Source of the DNA: Bugula neritina
Lineage: Eukaryota > Bryozoa > Gymnolaemata > Cheilostomatida > Bugulidae
Length of the DNA stretch: 64,000 bases
NCBI GenBank assembly: GCA_964035545.1
Contig: OZ037765.1
Location: forward strand, 16,920,698 to 16,984,697
Direction of reading: 5' to 3'
Each line of letters starts with the position of its first letter. Position 1 is the first letter of the stretch. Positions 12,601-31,369 of this stretch are shown in pieces. The notes under the pieces were generated by a model that saw only the letters and a program-made list of their open reading frames with translations, was not told the DNA's origin and did not search any database. A program made the position numbers and the translations under genes.

Positions 12601-15600
12601 TGTTGTTCAACAGGCAAGAGTCTATCTGTACCGCATCTGATGGCTCCAGGTTTAGCTTCAAACCCTGAATTAACGCATTTGAAGGACGAATATTCTCCCA
12701 ACTACTCTTCTAAGTCCACTACTCTGATTATGCTCAATCCCGATAAAACAGCCACGTTAGGTGAGAACATTGCACAGAGACCCCGTGGTGCTACCTGGTC
12801 TACTAATGTCCGTCCCAACGCTTCATCTTTTGGACCCAAGCATAGACTTGGCACCAAGAGTAACAGCAGTCGGGAGAGTGTGCAGTCCTCGTGTTCAGAG
12901 TATGTAGATATGAAAAGCGGACATGGCGCTGAGTCGGGAGGCACGTATGTGGATATGGTGTCTTCTGGTCACCACCAGAGGGCGGGCAGTATAGGCAGTG
13001 CTTCCGGTAGGCTCAGGAAAAGCAATCACTCTGCTCTAGACGGCAATCCGAGTGCTAAGCTAACCTCCAAACTCTCTCCACCACGAAATGTAATGAGTAC
13101 AACCATGTCTCCCGCTGGTCGAGCTGCGCAGGGCTATGAGTCTCAGTCTGACAATTTGTCAGGTATATGAATCATCTGTTGATCTTTTTTTGAAGGTGCT
13201 TGGCTAACCTGTGTTTGCTAATTTCTGTTGATAATATCCATAATATTTAGCTGTAAAATTATTAGCCAGAAAAGTTCATTACCCTAAAATAATCCATTGT
13301 ATACTTTTGTTTTAGCAGATGGTAGTATGCATATAGAGGATTCGGGAAAGCTTGCACAGTTTCCTTACAGTGCGGGAAGAAGGCTTAGTCAATCACGTAA
13401 AACAGTCGACCCGTTCCCGGAGCTCTCAGCTTCTAGTGATGATGAGTTGGTGATGAGAAGTAGTGCAAGTAGCTTCAGCAGCACCCGTTCCTCTTCCTCC
13501 TCTCGTTCATCACTGGCGCGTCTAGATCAAAAGACTTCTCATCTATATGGTGGTGGCGGCAGCGGTTCATCTATGCCTACAGAGTCCTATGTCGAGTGTC
13601 ACCAGGTACCCATGAGGGGCAACTCTGGAATTTCCCACCTCCATTCTCATCCTAAAGTAAACAAGCCCACCAGGGTAGCCAGTTTCATCTCTGAGGAACC
13701 TGTAGCTTCACCTACAGCGGCCAGGTCCAAGTCAGTCAGAGAAGAAGCTAAGAAAAATGAGAATGGGGATTTCTATGTGACAATGGCTCTTCCCAGTGAT
13801 AATAAACGTGCAAGCAAGCACAGTAGGTCTAAGGAAAAGTCATTTTCAACAAGTCTTTCTAATGTGACTCAAAGTGAAAAAACAAAGTCTTCTTCTGTAA
13901 GCAAACAGCAGCGACCATCATTTAAGATGCAAGTGAACCCGGCCCGGTCTATACTACAGCAGGTGCATAGCAAGTTAACCAAAGCACAACAACAAGCTAA
14001 AGCCAAACCACCTGCAGATGAGAAGTTGTCCTCTGCTTTATATGTAGACATGGCAGCCAACCAGCCCCCTCTCCCTCAATCTGTCAAACCTTCAAAAACT
14101 GTATCACAGTCTGAGAAGTTCACCGACAGCTATACTATTGTTGCTCCTGTATCATCTGATGCCTCGCGTGTCTCAAAATCTAACAGCGATGTCTCAAAAG
14201 ATCTGACTGGCAGTGCATCAATGGCAGCTGGGGGCAATAGTGAATATAGTCTCATGACCCCAGGAGAAAGTGCACCCGCATTAGAGAGCAAAGTCACTCC
14301 TTCTGGTTCTGTTTCCGGGGTTCCTTTACCTGAAATGAAGAAATACTCCACCAACAAAGTATTACACGTTCTCTATCATATAGACATATGTTTGACTTGT
14401 ATTACTCTCCTATACTCCATCTTACCTTTCACTACACTACATCTTACCTTTCACTACACTACATCTTACCTTTCACTACACTACATCTTATCTTTCACTA
14501 CACTACATCTTATCTTTCGCTACACTACACCTTATATTTCACTACACTACACCTTATATTTCACTACACTACACCTTATATTTCACTACACTACATCTTA
14601 TCTTTCACTGCACTACATTAAACTACACTGCAATACACTACACATATGCTAATACATTTGATAATACAAAGATGATTTTGCTTCTGTGATTAATTAGATT
14701 TGATGTGTGTTCTTTAGTCTAAGAAAACACTGAAGTCAGTGCCATGTTACATACGAGAGAATTCAAGGGATATCAAGATTTACCCAAGTCCAACTGTGCC
14801 TGCAGCTTGCTACATCAGATCCGAGTCCAATATCAGTATGCAAAGTAACTTTAGTGGTAATATATCTCCCACCAACTTTGTTCAGGATGACATTCTGTCA
14901 AACCTAGCAGCTGCCACCAGTCCTCCGACTCTTAGCCAGGTAAAACACTCTCTCTCACATGTTAGAATGTTGAATTGCATGAAACAAGATTACCATAGAA
15001 CACAAGTTGCTTTGATGACTTGAACCGTGGGGCTCTTCAGTTACTAATTTGTGTTGAATGCTAACAGGGAGGTGCTATATCATTTGCTTCACCATCCGTT
15101 GCTATCCCAGCATCATTGAAGAGAGATTTTAGTGACCGGGCATCTCCCAACCAGCTTCCCTCCACTCGCGCAGACGGCTCGCTTAGCAGGTAATTGTCCA
15201 ACTAATTCATGAGTTCCTATCTTCTAGCATTCATGTAAATACCAATAGTCTTACCACTGTGTGTATATTTTGAGTACGGGGTCGATACAAGATTTGAAGA
15301 TCTCACAAAATTATTTGATATAACAACCAATAAATGATCTAGTAACATTTAATCCTTTAAATTATTACAATAGTTTTCCTCTCAGAGTTTTTTAAATCAG
15401 GTGTTTAGGTTGTTGAGCTATGCTTTTTCATTCAGTACAATCTCAACAAACTATGCTACAAGATTGTAATGTTCCTATATATACGCTATCGGTATCTGAA
15501 TAAACCCATCAACAAATTTATTATGCTTAGTTAATCTTGATGTTTCATTAATACTTGTATTTAGTCAGCAATGATTGTATGTTGGTACTATTTACAGAAG

Positions 15601-16240
15601 TCTTAGTTCCAGTACTAGCACTATACCTGGGAGTGCTGCTGAGCTGCAACAGCAACTGAAATTAGAGCAAATGAAAGAAGAAAGAGACAATGCTAGTGGC
15701 AAAAGTAAAGTCGTGGCTGGTGGTTTTCGTGATATTGGTAATACCAAAGGCAAAGATGAGGTTGTTTGTGGCAAAGACAATAGTGGTAGAAGTAAAGAAG
15801 GTGGAGGGTCAAATGGTAAGGAGGGTGCTAGTGGTAGCAAAGGTACTGTGAAGAGTTTTATTATAGATGACACTCCAAATAGTAGAACACCGCGAGCAAA
15901 GGTATCAGCACCTCCTCCCCCACTGCCTATCAGACTAGTCAGTACAGAAGACAAATCTTCAAAGCCTCCTTTGACAGAGTATTCAACAGCTGGAGCTGGT
16001 TCCCTCAACTATATAGATATAGATATAAACAACGATGATAGTAACTCTACTAGCACAGGGTCTGCTGGTACTAACGGTACTGCAGCAGGTGGATTCATTT
16101 CTGTTGCCTCAAAAAATTCATCAACTAGTCCAGTTCCAGTGGAACCTCAAGTAGCCAAACAAATTTCAACTGTTGACTACACAACTCTAGATCCTGAGAA
16201 AACGCTTGAACTCGCCAAGAAAAATAGCAATATCCACTAA
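6650..16240 (+). CDS. IRS: Insulin receptor substrate (PH-PTB adaptor with many YxxM motifs)
   Basis: Docking adaptor at the membrane between insulin/IGF-type receptors and PI3-kinase. Exons: 6650-6706, 7925-8067, 8450-8610, 8863-8996, 9181-9323, 9459-9575, 9885-9923, 10325-10504, 10657-10802, 10889-11062 (or 10978), 11217-11774, 11875-11982, 12359-12514, 12614-13162, 13316-14358, 14718-14939, 15068-15189, 15598-16240. All phases agree, giving about 1564 aa. The PH domain (about 9-114) includes CKQGIFKKVKPKLQQKYFVL. The PTB domain (about 119-225) includes EGEYRLCLNNRTVLFVKK, RRCGHRSNFFNLEVG and GPGEFWIEVDD. The Ser-rich tail has 15 YxxM motifs (PI3K p85 SH2 sites), a YLNG site and a C-terminal NYIDIDI resembling the SHP2-binding site of IRS1. 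The start ATG has A at -3 and G at +4, after an acceptor at 6621. Confidence 0.95.
7025..7039 (+). repeat. Poly(C) run
   Basis: Fifteen consecutive C residues in IRS intron 1 of the coding part. A pure mononucleotide tract. Confidence 0.9.
7638..7820 (+). mobile_element. tRNA-derived SINE, copy A (decayed)
   Basis: Aligns by eye with 20256-20470. Both begin GGGAGYAGCC and share a middle block around TAGGAAGAGCATCCAGTTAT / TAAGGACATTCAGTCATGAT, then ATTGCTC. Both carry a 3' block ATCAGGGGTT(T)CTCA followed by GATGGTGACTATAAAC. Copy A has lost much of the box B region. It lies in the IRS intron before the PH exon. Confidence 0.7.
9614..9670 (+). repeat. (TA)n microsatellite
   Basis: Long uninterrupted TA dinucleotide run, preceded by TAGATATAGA, in the IRS intron after the exon ending at 9575. 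Confidence 0.95.
14421..14618 (+). repeat. 22-bp tandem repeat, nine copies, in IRS intron
   Basis: Nine head-to-tail copies of CTTACCTTTCACTACACTACAT and close variants start 62 bp after the splice donor at 14358/14359. Twenty-two is not a multiple of three and the unit lacks stops in two frames. The IRS exon frame therefore runs open far into the intron and gives a false extension. Exon-to-exon phase supports splicing at 14358. Confidence 0.95.
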
Positions 16241-19200
16241 CAAAGTCATGTAAAAGAAATTTACTGATCACTCTACCACTTAAGTTCACTAACTTTTTTG
16301 GCATCTTATTGTAATTTTAATTTTTCTATATTGTTACTGTGATTTTTACCACATAGTGTAATACCATTGTGATGTTACGAATTACAATAGTGTATATTTT
16401 AATTTATTCTAATTGATTTGGTTGTCAAGCAGTTGTGGGGAGCCTTTATTGATATAATTACACAAGACGGTTCATATAGTTTTTATAATTGGTGTAGTAT
16501 CGGGTACATTTGTAACATATCATCATTTCAATTGTTTCAAATGCATGATATCTTGTGATTGGTAACAAGTGTACGGTATTTTATAGTATTGCTGCAAACG
16601 GGTCTATATTTAGTATTTACTTGCATGTCTAAAACGTTCACTTTAGCAATTAATATACAAGTAATTTTAATTCTATTATTTTGTATTATCTTGTGATAAC
16701 ATTTTATTTAAGTTTATCGCAATTACTTGTATTTAGATTTTACTCCTATGTATGTCGAGAATCTTTATATAGCCAAGTCGCTTTTTTGAATTGAAACTAT
16801 TATAACAATGTTGTTACAAATGAAGTGAATAGTTTTAAAAGTTGAATTTTATCTAGTGCAAATTTACTCAAAAATATGTTTCCCTCCTCCCAAGAAATAT
16901 TGTATTAAACAGTTACAAAGCATTTTTCTGCATTATCAGCTCTCAAAAATAAAAAATAGTGAGTTATCAACAGCTGTTATTCAATTTCAAAGTGTTTCAA
17001 GTCTACAATATGTTTTGCTGAATGAAGATTTCAACTCCCGGCTTCAAATATTACTACGAATTTAAAACTGTGGTCTAAAATTCTTTTTAAAAATTCTGGT
17101 GACTAAGAACAACTTTTAGGGAGAAGCAAAGATACATGCAATTAATTTTGAAAACCTAGGAAAAGAATTTGTGAGATACTTCTATAACCAGCCATAGTGC
17201 AAGACTTATTCATAGCTTCGTAACTTAGTAGATTGTGTTTAATTCCTCATCTCAGCATCTAGATTCTAGACTTTAGAGCATAATGCCTCTTTACTAGTTC
17301 ATTGGGGGCAGTGCTTTTGTCCTCACCGTTGATTCTAGGTGATGCCACTATACTCTTGCTGAGACACCTCTGTGGATTGTTGGAAATTAGTTTACTGGGT
17401 ATGTGACCTGGACATTTGGATCTTCTTACAGTAGGCAGAGATGAGATACTTTGACTTTGAACATTTTCTCCTGCATATACAACTGATCGCTGATACTTGA
17501 AACCGGTCTGAAATTCTAAGTCTACCAGCCTCAGCTGGAATTGTGACGTCAGATGCCATCAGACTGAGAACTTCTGAATACCCAGATAGCTGGTCTCCTC
17601 CGGCTACTTCTAGTATTAATTATGTAAGATGATATATTTGTCTTGAATGATTACTTGTATCCAATCTAATATGTGTGGTTATGTAATAAGCCTCTCTTAC
17701 TGTATAAGGTCTCAGGGTGTCTCCTACAACTTGAAATTGTCTTCCCTTTTTGCCTCTTATCCAACCACACCAGGTTGAATAGAAGAGTCTTATTTTAGAA
17801 TTCCTGCCACACCTCCTTCTGCTACTCAAAGTCAACCTCAGTGAGAACTCTGCTGTGATCTCACTTTGGTAGGGGGAGTGATAGCTGAAACCGGTCTGGT
17901 GTGCATTGCCTTTGGCCTAACACCATCATGGTGGTGGTCTCTCTGGTCACTGTGTGGTGCATGGGTTACGAGGCTCCCAGTATTTGTGAAGGCAACAAAT
18001 ACCACTTTTTCTAGTCATGATATATAACAACGTTCTCAATTTAAGCAACATTGAAGCTTCTTTTGGTGTCAATTAAATACATTTATAACTATATAGAATT
18101 GAAAACTTAGAACTGTAAATACTAAATTACTAAGAAACCTACAGTTTAATTTAACAGCTACTTAATGTCCATAAGTTTAGTATTTCCAATTTCAGCTCAG
18201 CACTGTTTAAGAGCAGCTCTCTTCTCACACTAGTCTGGCTTCTATGGGCACTACCTCAGCATCAGTTGTAGCCAGATTGTCTCCAGTTCTCTTTCTGGTC
18301 AGGAAAAGCTACTGTTTCCTCGATATATAAGCAATGTTTGCAGTTCTTGCAGAAGCTTCCGCTTACTTCATTTGCAATGCCATGCTTGGGGTTTGCTCAT
18401 TGAGCTATAAAGCAAATTTATTCTTGACCAGAGCTTCAAGCCACTCACTTAGTTTAATGGGCATCTTTTTTCTGGGACAGCTGATTAGTTAGCAGTTGAA
18501 ATACTGGCCAGTAGGCTAAACGGATTGAAGCTTTTTGTATTTGAGAGAATATTCTTACTCTGAGAGAAAATAGGGTATGGCTATAAAATTCCATTACCGT
18601 TTTCTTAAGATTCAGGCTGCTAAAATATTGTGCCAATTAGTAGGCACTTGGTGGGTTTGAGCTTAGACCTTGCTTGTTTTAGTCTCGCCTATTCCTAACC
18701 TCTTAGGATGGGAAGAAAATCTAGTGCAATGATGTAATTCCATGCTCAGAAGAAGAGCTTTGCAGTGCAGAATTTCCAGGTGTGTGATAGAGGTGAGTCT
18801 ATAGGTGACATTAATCACATACATAATATATAACTGTGATGTTAATGTTTGAAACTTTTAAAAACATGTCTTATTTCATGAAATTTAGTGTGCTGAAAAT
18901 AATCTTGGTCAAGCAAAATGTTTCAACTGTTCTTTTTAAAAAGTTTTTAAATAAGAAACATTAGTGGAGTCCTATACTACATGCTTCGCAGTGAGATTCT
19001 TTTCCAATATTGTGCAACTATAAAAACTAATATGAAGAAATTACTTGATAAACATGATGTATGATTATTATATTTAGTGTATGTCTATGCTTGAAGTATA
19101 TAATACATGGTAATCTAAAATGAATAATGACTTTTGTAGACACAAAAATAATTTGCTCAACCCATCAACATATATTATAATACAAAGCTTTGTAATTGCA

Positions 19201-19570
19201 AAAATTCATATAGCCAAATAAGATAGTTTTCAACATTGAATAATGGGGTTCATATAATATCAGAATCTTATTTACATATCCTTACAGCTTATATTACAGG
19301 ATGTGTGAATATGCATTGAATTTAGCTTACATGTTACATAGAATTACAAAATAGTCAATTGAAAGTAGCAAAATACATCACAATAGAATAAAAAATTAAA
19401 TAAAAAGGCTTAGTAGAAATTAATTGAAGCACATTTAGCAATGCCTTAAATATATAATGAGTGTATAGAATTATTGCCAGATAACAAATTAGAGTTATGC
19501 ACACATGCCACTCAGTATGTTTATATGGATTATAGAACTATGTGCTCCACTAGAGTCTACAGATGCTTTG
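16241..19570. other. IRS 3' UTR and tail-to-tail spacer to FOXK
   Basis: No coding gene supported. The IRS 3' UTR starts here; AATAAA at 16948-16953 is a candidate poly(A) signal about 700 bp after the stop. Around 17490-17990 the sequence is less AT-rich, and TGAAACCGGTCTG occurs twice (about 17498 and 17885), which suggests repeat debris. 18170-18800 is similarly mixed. Nothing further could be identified. Confidence 0.5.
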
Positions 19571-25593
<6,023 letters not shown>

Positions 25594-27571
25594 GCGCTTT
25601 TATTGAAGTTTACATTCACAAGTAACTTTCACTTTTGAAAATGTCATGAAAACATTGTTATGTGAGTGGTGTTTACATACAGGCACGCCATGCTACAAAA
25701 CATGGCCTCTTCACCTTGTTAGTTATTGTTTACAAAAATATATACCAGCATGCATTTGATACAAATCACGTCTACGAATAAGGTAAACTTTTTACCGCCC
25801 ACCACGAGACTTATAGTTGCATAGCAACGGTCGCTGAGACAACAAATCTCATTGAAAGGTGAGTTCTAGTTGCAGTTGATCGTTAAAAGAGTTTGCTGCT
25901 TGTATACGACGAAACCAAGTTGCAACCATTGTCAAAAAGAATAATTTATTTAAAATTTCCTGTAAAGTACACATACTTATTCTCAAATAGAATTTGAAAT
26001 CCTACTGGTAAGTATGATACGCAGTAAAATGAAATGTCGGTTGCAAACTATTTCAATTTGTTAGCAATGAGTGTGACAATTATGATTACAAAATTATCCA
26101 TCACAGCCATTACTATAATTTATTGGTCAATTTATTCAATCGTTTTTGTCTAATTTCAGTTATAAAAGCTGCTAATAATGTTTCTATATTACTTGATGGT
26201 TGCTACTTACTACCACATCACTGTTTATTAATAGGGACCTAAAAGTAAATTTTAAAAATTGATATTTACATGTAAATATACATTGATATCAAATACTGAT
26301 GCTGATAGAGGAGGTATAAATTTTATTTATAAAAAATAAACTTTGAATAAAAATAAAATTTTAGCATTGCAGGCAACCTATAAAATACTAAATTTAGAAC
26401 TTTTTTGTTTACATTATCAGCTGCATAAAAATAATTCGTGCATATGCACACTGTATTTGGGTTTAAGATTTGCTTTGATTTTTGTTCAACATAATCTAAT
26501 AAATTTAGTACTGCTAATTAGTTTACATGCTATACAATAGCGCTAGCATAGCTAGTACCAGTTAGCCATGCATTTTGCTTGGTTTTAATAAAAAAGTTAG
26601 ATAGTATTCAACAGATACCCAACTTTGAGAAAAAATACAAATGATATCTCTCATAAGCGTCTGAGACTAAGTGTCAAAAATTAAGCTATTAATGCATTAA
26701 TACATTTTGCTATTTACATTGATAAACACTGACTGCTCTTTAATTGCAACTTCAATTATGGAGGAAGAAAAGCTAGAAAAATCAGTAATGATATAAGATT
26801 TTGAACTTTCTATTTGCATATTTAACATTTTATTCATAAACATCAATTAGCCTAAAAAAAACTTTGATTTACAACTTTGAAATTTTTTTATTTTAAAACT
26901 TTTGAAACTGTAATAATCAATGCTTAAGGCAGTTAAATAAAAAAAAGTCTAGCTACACATGTGCGCTGAATAGTTTTAGGTAGTTTGCCTCAAAACAGTC
27001 TTAACGATAGTAAATTATAGTAGTTCAATAATATACTGTATGCTCACTGCTCAGACTATAACCTATTTCTTGGAGGCTCTAGAAGTAGTTGACAAAATTT
27101 TCGAAATGCTAGATGAATTAATGTGTACTTCAAAATATTTTATAACATACATTTGACAATACCCAAGTGACAACATTTAGGGTACCATATACTTATTATT
27201 TATTAATGTAAAAGCCAAAAATACATGCATGATATATATAATTTCTGAGTAACACTTTGCCATATATTATGCATATATAATATGCTTAAACCCTCACAGC
27301 ATATACTCACTTGGCACTGCGGAATGAGCCCTTATCTACTACAGGCTGAATAAGGAGCTTACTAAGAGCTCACTTTACACAAAGAGCCTGCTCCAAAATG
27401 CTAAGCAAGTGTGTGCTGCAAGGACTATGCTGGTGATGGTATTTTATTCTTCAAGCCCCATAACAATATGAAGCTTAGGGAGATTTATCCATGTATTTTT
27501 ATATGCTGTATAATATATAGAGGCTATAATTTTAATAGCGACAAATTTATAAGTTATACTTTACAGAGAAA
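25594..27571. other. Divergent spacer between FOXK and TEKT4
   Basis: Head-to-head interval holding the FOXK 5' flank, the X-box region near 25.8 kb and an AT-rich stretch that is probably the first intron of TEKT4. A splice acceptor TTTACAG ends at 27566, five bases before the TEKT4 ATG. No other gene is supported. Confidence 0.6.
25816..25828 (+). promoter_or_regulatory. X-box (RFX binding site) in FOXK/TEKT4 promoter
   Basis: GTTGC-AT-AGCAAC fits the inverted-repeat X-box recognised by RFX factors, which control ciliary genes such as tektins. A strong donor (GAAAG|GTGAGT at 25859) follows 30 bp later and could end a non-coding TEKT4 exon that splices to the acceptor at 27566. The site is about 225 bp from the FOXK ATG. 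The motif is visible; its use is inferred. Confidence 0.6.
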
Positions 27572-30201
27572 ATGGCTTCTGGAACAGTTATGAGTTCAGG
27601 TGCAATTGGCCCTGGATCTACCTTAATGACTAGAGAAATGCCTCCTGAAAGACCAACTATTCAAACACAGGGCTCAGTGTTGCTAGAACAGGTCTATCAA
27701 GGCAACACTGGCAATGATATGGGCATTTCTACCATGGGTTACAGATCAGCTAAGTACAACCCATCTGAATGGCATGAGAGCAATTATGCCAAGTACTACC
27801 AAGCCTTTGTAGACCGAGATAATGCTGAAAGAATACGGCATGAAAGTTTGCGAACTGAAAAAGGTAGTATGCTAAGTTTACTCAATTTGTCAACAGCTTT
27901 TTATTCTGTAATATAAATAACATAGCAAGGTTAAGTACTATACTGAAATCTTATGTAAATGTAGAAAAAAGTTTATTCCTAGCTGTCTATTTAACAGAAA
28001 CTGAGGCTACAACTAATAAAGTGCAAAATGACGTAACTAAGGCTCTTGGAGAAAGATTGCACGACATTCATTTTTGGAAGAGTGAACTTGAGAGAGAAAT
28101 CAATGATATTCTTGGAGAAACTGATTTATTATTGGCCCAAAAGAAAAGATTAGACCATGCGCTACTAGCTACTGAAATTCCAATGCACATCGCTACTGAC
28201 AACTTGAACTGCCGTCAGAGAAGGCAGGGGATTGATCTTGTGCAGGATGAAGTAGAGCTCTCTCTTCTAAAGGTAAGCAACTTATACGACCCTAATCGTG
28301 CTATAAATAAAGAATTAAGCAACACATTACACAGGTTTACAATTATGTTTGTACATTGTAGGAAGTTGAGATAATTAATAATGTTCAAGATCTTTTGCGA
28401 AAAACTATCAAAGAGACTGAAAAGCAAATCAAGTAAGTACTTTGAAGTATACAAATAACTTAAAACTATTTAAATATTGCTCAGGTAAAAATAAGTCACT
28501 TGCACACTGGTGTTCATGGATATGCAGTACATTAGCAATTGTTATCACTGATTGAAAGATTTCAACATTCTCTAAGACTGCAATATAATGCAAAAATGTT
28601 TCATGAATTTAACAGATTAAATAGAGATGCAAAGCAAAACTTGGAAATGGATTGGAGTGACAAAAAAGAAGCACATGAGATAGATACCGCTTGCTTCAAC
28701 CTCCGAAATGGCCACACCAACAAACAGTTCCACCCTGGTGCAGCACGTTATCAGGAAATACAATCTACTCCGGAATCATGGGCTCAGGTAGAAGCTTTGA
28801 GTATTTTGCAAGGAGGAATCAACTTATTAATGATATTATGTTCAGCAATGATTATTATGCCACTCGTTATTGATTTGTATCAATTTGTGTATCCATAGGC
28901 ATACCAAAAAATCAATATTGCTACAATGTTATATGATAAATACTGGCTACTACTTGCTACAATTGTTACACACTGGTCCTTGTCTATTTTTTTTGAATAC
29001 GTTGTAGAAATAAACAAATGATCAAGTACTGATTTTTTAATTAAATCTGACAAAATACTTCTTTACAACACATAAAAATAATAATAGACTAACAGAGTTG
29101 CTAAATAGTCAAAACATTCAATTAATTTTTTTTAGTTTACCCATGATAATATTGTGGCTGCCGAGAATGAGAGAATGGCCTCTATCCAACTGCGAACTCT
29201 TATTGATAATGTACTTAATGATACGTCAAGAGATATGGTTGAACAATGTGATGTGGTTGACACAGCATTCGCAAAAAGAGTTGAAGAGCTAGAAGATGCT
29301 AAGGCTAAAATGGAAGAAAATTTGAAAAAAGTAAGAAGCCAAGAGAATGTTATTAAAATTTAGTTAGCAAAAAAGCTAGAAAGATTTAACATATTACTAG
29401 ATTAAAAATGATTTTTTTTTTTTATAGTTTTGCAATTGTAATGACTGCCATTCTGTTTGTACTTGTTTCCTTTTAGTACAGTACTACTCTATATTGTTGT
29501 CCATCAGAACTGTTGACAATTGGTTTATAAACTGTATCTTTGAGGAACTTTTTAAATAAGTTTTTTTTAATTAAATTAGCATTCAACATGTAATAATCTT
29601 ACCATATAGCCTCCAAAATGACTTCACCATTCTAATGCAGTTATTGTGCGTAAGGTAGTGAAGTGTTTCGCACATTCTTATTTTGCTATAGGTGTGTGAT
29701 GACATCTCAAGGCAGGAGGGGAACATTGCTGATCTTAAGAAAGCTATACGTGATAAGGAAGATCCTATGAAAGTTGCTCAAACAAGACTTTACAACCGAG
29801 AATCTAGACCAGGCGTGGAGCTCTGTAGAGATGAAGTGCAGAAGAAGTAAGACAAGTAGCATACATAGTCAATGCAAACTAACGCAATTTATTTTTTTTA
29901 CAAGTGGGTTATCTTGAAGATTATATACAGAGTTGTGTGCTTGTAAAATGATATTTTATAATTTGATGGATTTCTATTTAGGCTGATTGATGAAGTGGCA
30001 GAGATTCAGAAATCTATTGATGCTCTTATGGCTCAGCTGCAAGATGCAGAGGCTTCACTGAAACAGCTTCAAGACGATAGAATGACTCTAGAGAAGGAGA
30101 TTTCTATCAAAAAGAATAGCATATTTATAGATAAGAATAAATGTATGACCCACCGCACCAGATATCCCACGACCATGAAGCTGCAAGGCTATAACCAATA
30201 A
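27572..30201 (+). CDS. TEKT4: Tektin-4, axonemal microtubule protein
   Basis: Coiled-coil filament protein inside the doublet microtubules of cilia and sperm flagella. Exons: 27572-27863, 27998-28272, 28362-28432, 28616-28787, 29136-29330, 29692-29846, 29982-30201; phases agree; 459 aa against 435 in human. Tektin-4 features are WHESNYAKYYQAFVDRD, GERLHDIHFWKSELEREI, LLLAQKKRLDHALLATE, EMDWSDKKEAHEID, and the family signature as RPGVELCRD (about 374-382; usual form RPNVELCRD). The end is IDKNKCMTHRTRYPTTMKLQ, close to other TEKT4 proteins. A longer variable N-terminus (about 50 aa) precedes the conserved region. Exon 1 carries an acceptor five bases before the ATG, so a non-coding exon lies upstream. 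Confidence 0.96.
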
Positions 30202-31369
30202 ACTGGCTCCAAAATATCACCTTCAATATTTAAGCTAACTGATTGGTCAAAAGCATTTTTAGTAATAGAAATAATGTATATACATCACTCATCATTGTTT
30301 TCTAAACTGAGAGGTTGTGAGGGAAAATTGTATGAAACCAGAGATATGAAATATTGTACAAACTGCCAGCTACATTGTACTTTCTAATTGCTCAAGTTGT
30401 GTTACCCATTTGTCTTTTCAGAGCAAATTGTGAGAGAGACAGCTCTGTATTCATGTAGCCTTTTTCATTTATAAAATCTAGTAATGATTACAAAATAATT
30501 ATATATACTCTTTTAATATTGTATCTGTATGTCCATCATTTCTTTTTCTACATTAACATGCTCAGCTCTAGCAACTGTCAGACCCAGCATTTAATGTCAT
30601 ACAGTATGTTATTCATTATAATATTGATATGTATTTTATGTATTGGTAACCTTAATAAAATATTCCAACATTGAAGAAGAAACAAAATTGGCTTGTTGAC
30701 AACTAGCAAATATTTCCATGTTCTGAATGCAAGTAACTACTATCAACTATTTTATATTGTATTATATTTGTAATTTTTATTTTATGAATAATAACTAAAA
30801 TGTTATGATTTATAGCAATACCTTCGAGTAATATAACATGAAGCTCATTATAACAAATCTTTCAGTTACAAGAAGTCATCAAAAACAAGGAACAGCTGCT
30901 AAAGAAAGCCTAGGACCATAGGTTTCAGTAGTGGACACCTAGGTTTTTACACTACATCAAATATACAATTATTCATAGTAGCATTTATAAGAGAACAAAC
31001 ATTAATACAATGAGAATGAACTAGAATTCAATGTTCACTATTTTGTTTAGATTTTATTTAAACTTTCTAAGTCATTGTGAAACTCACTTATGGCAACTAC
31101 TTTTTAAAAAGACAAAATGAAAATAAAAATGGGGGTGGTAATTAAGAAATAAAATGTTGACAATCAAGTCTTTCATTACAAAAACAAACCGAGTGTGTGC
31201 TGAAGCCATATCAGCCACAGGACACAAACATAAGATAAAAAAATCGCACAGTATAATAAGAGTCAGAATATGGAGACATGGCTCTAGCAGGTCCGAGGTT
31301 GATTATATTGTGAAGCTGAATATTGTGCCGCCAACAGCTTATATACACAATCTCAGTAACTGGCAACTC
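30202..31369. other. TEKT4 3' flank and tail-to-tail spacer to CSNK1A1
   Basis: No coding gene. AATAAA occurs at 30197-30202, overlapping the TEKT4 stop, and again near 30654-30659; the second is the likelier poly(A) signal. The remainder is AT-rich single-copy-looking sequence. Confidence 0.5.

Noticed and set aside
14388-14621. Plus-strand open frame of repeated SLHYTLYFTT-type sequence
   Set aside because: Translation of the 22-bp intronic array, not a gene.
15592-16008. 138-codon minus-strand open frame opposite the last IRS exon
   Set aside because: Shadow of a real coding exon with Leu/Pro/Ser-rich composition expected from complementing Gly/Lys/Ser codons.
17490-18020. Possible gene or transposon around the repeated TGAAACCGGTCTG
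   Set aside because: No conserved protein motif or paired termini could be found; noted only as possible repeat debris.
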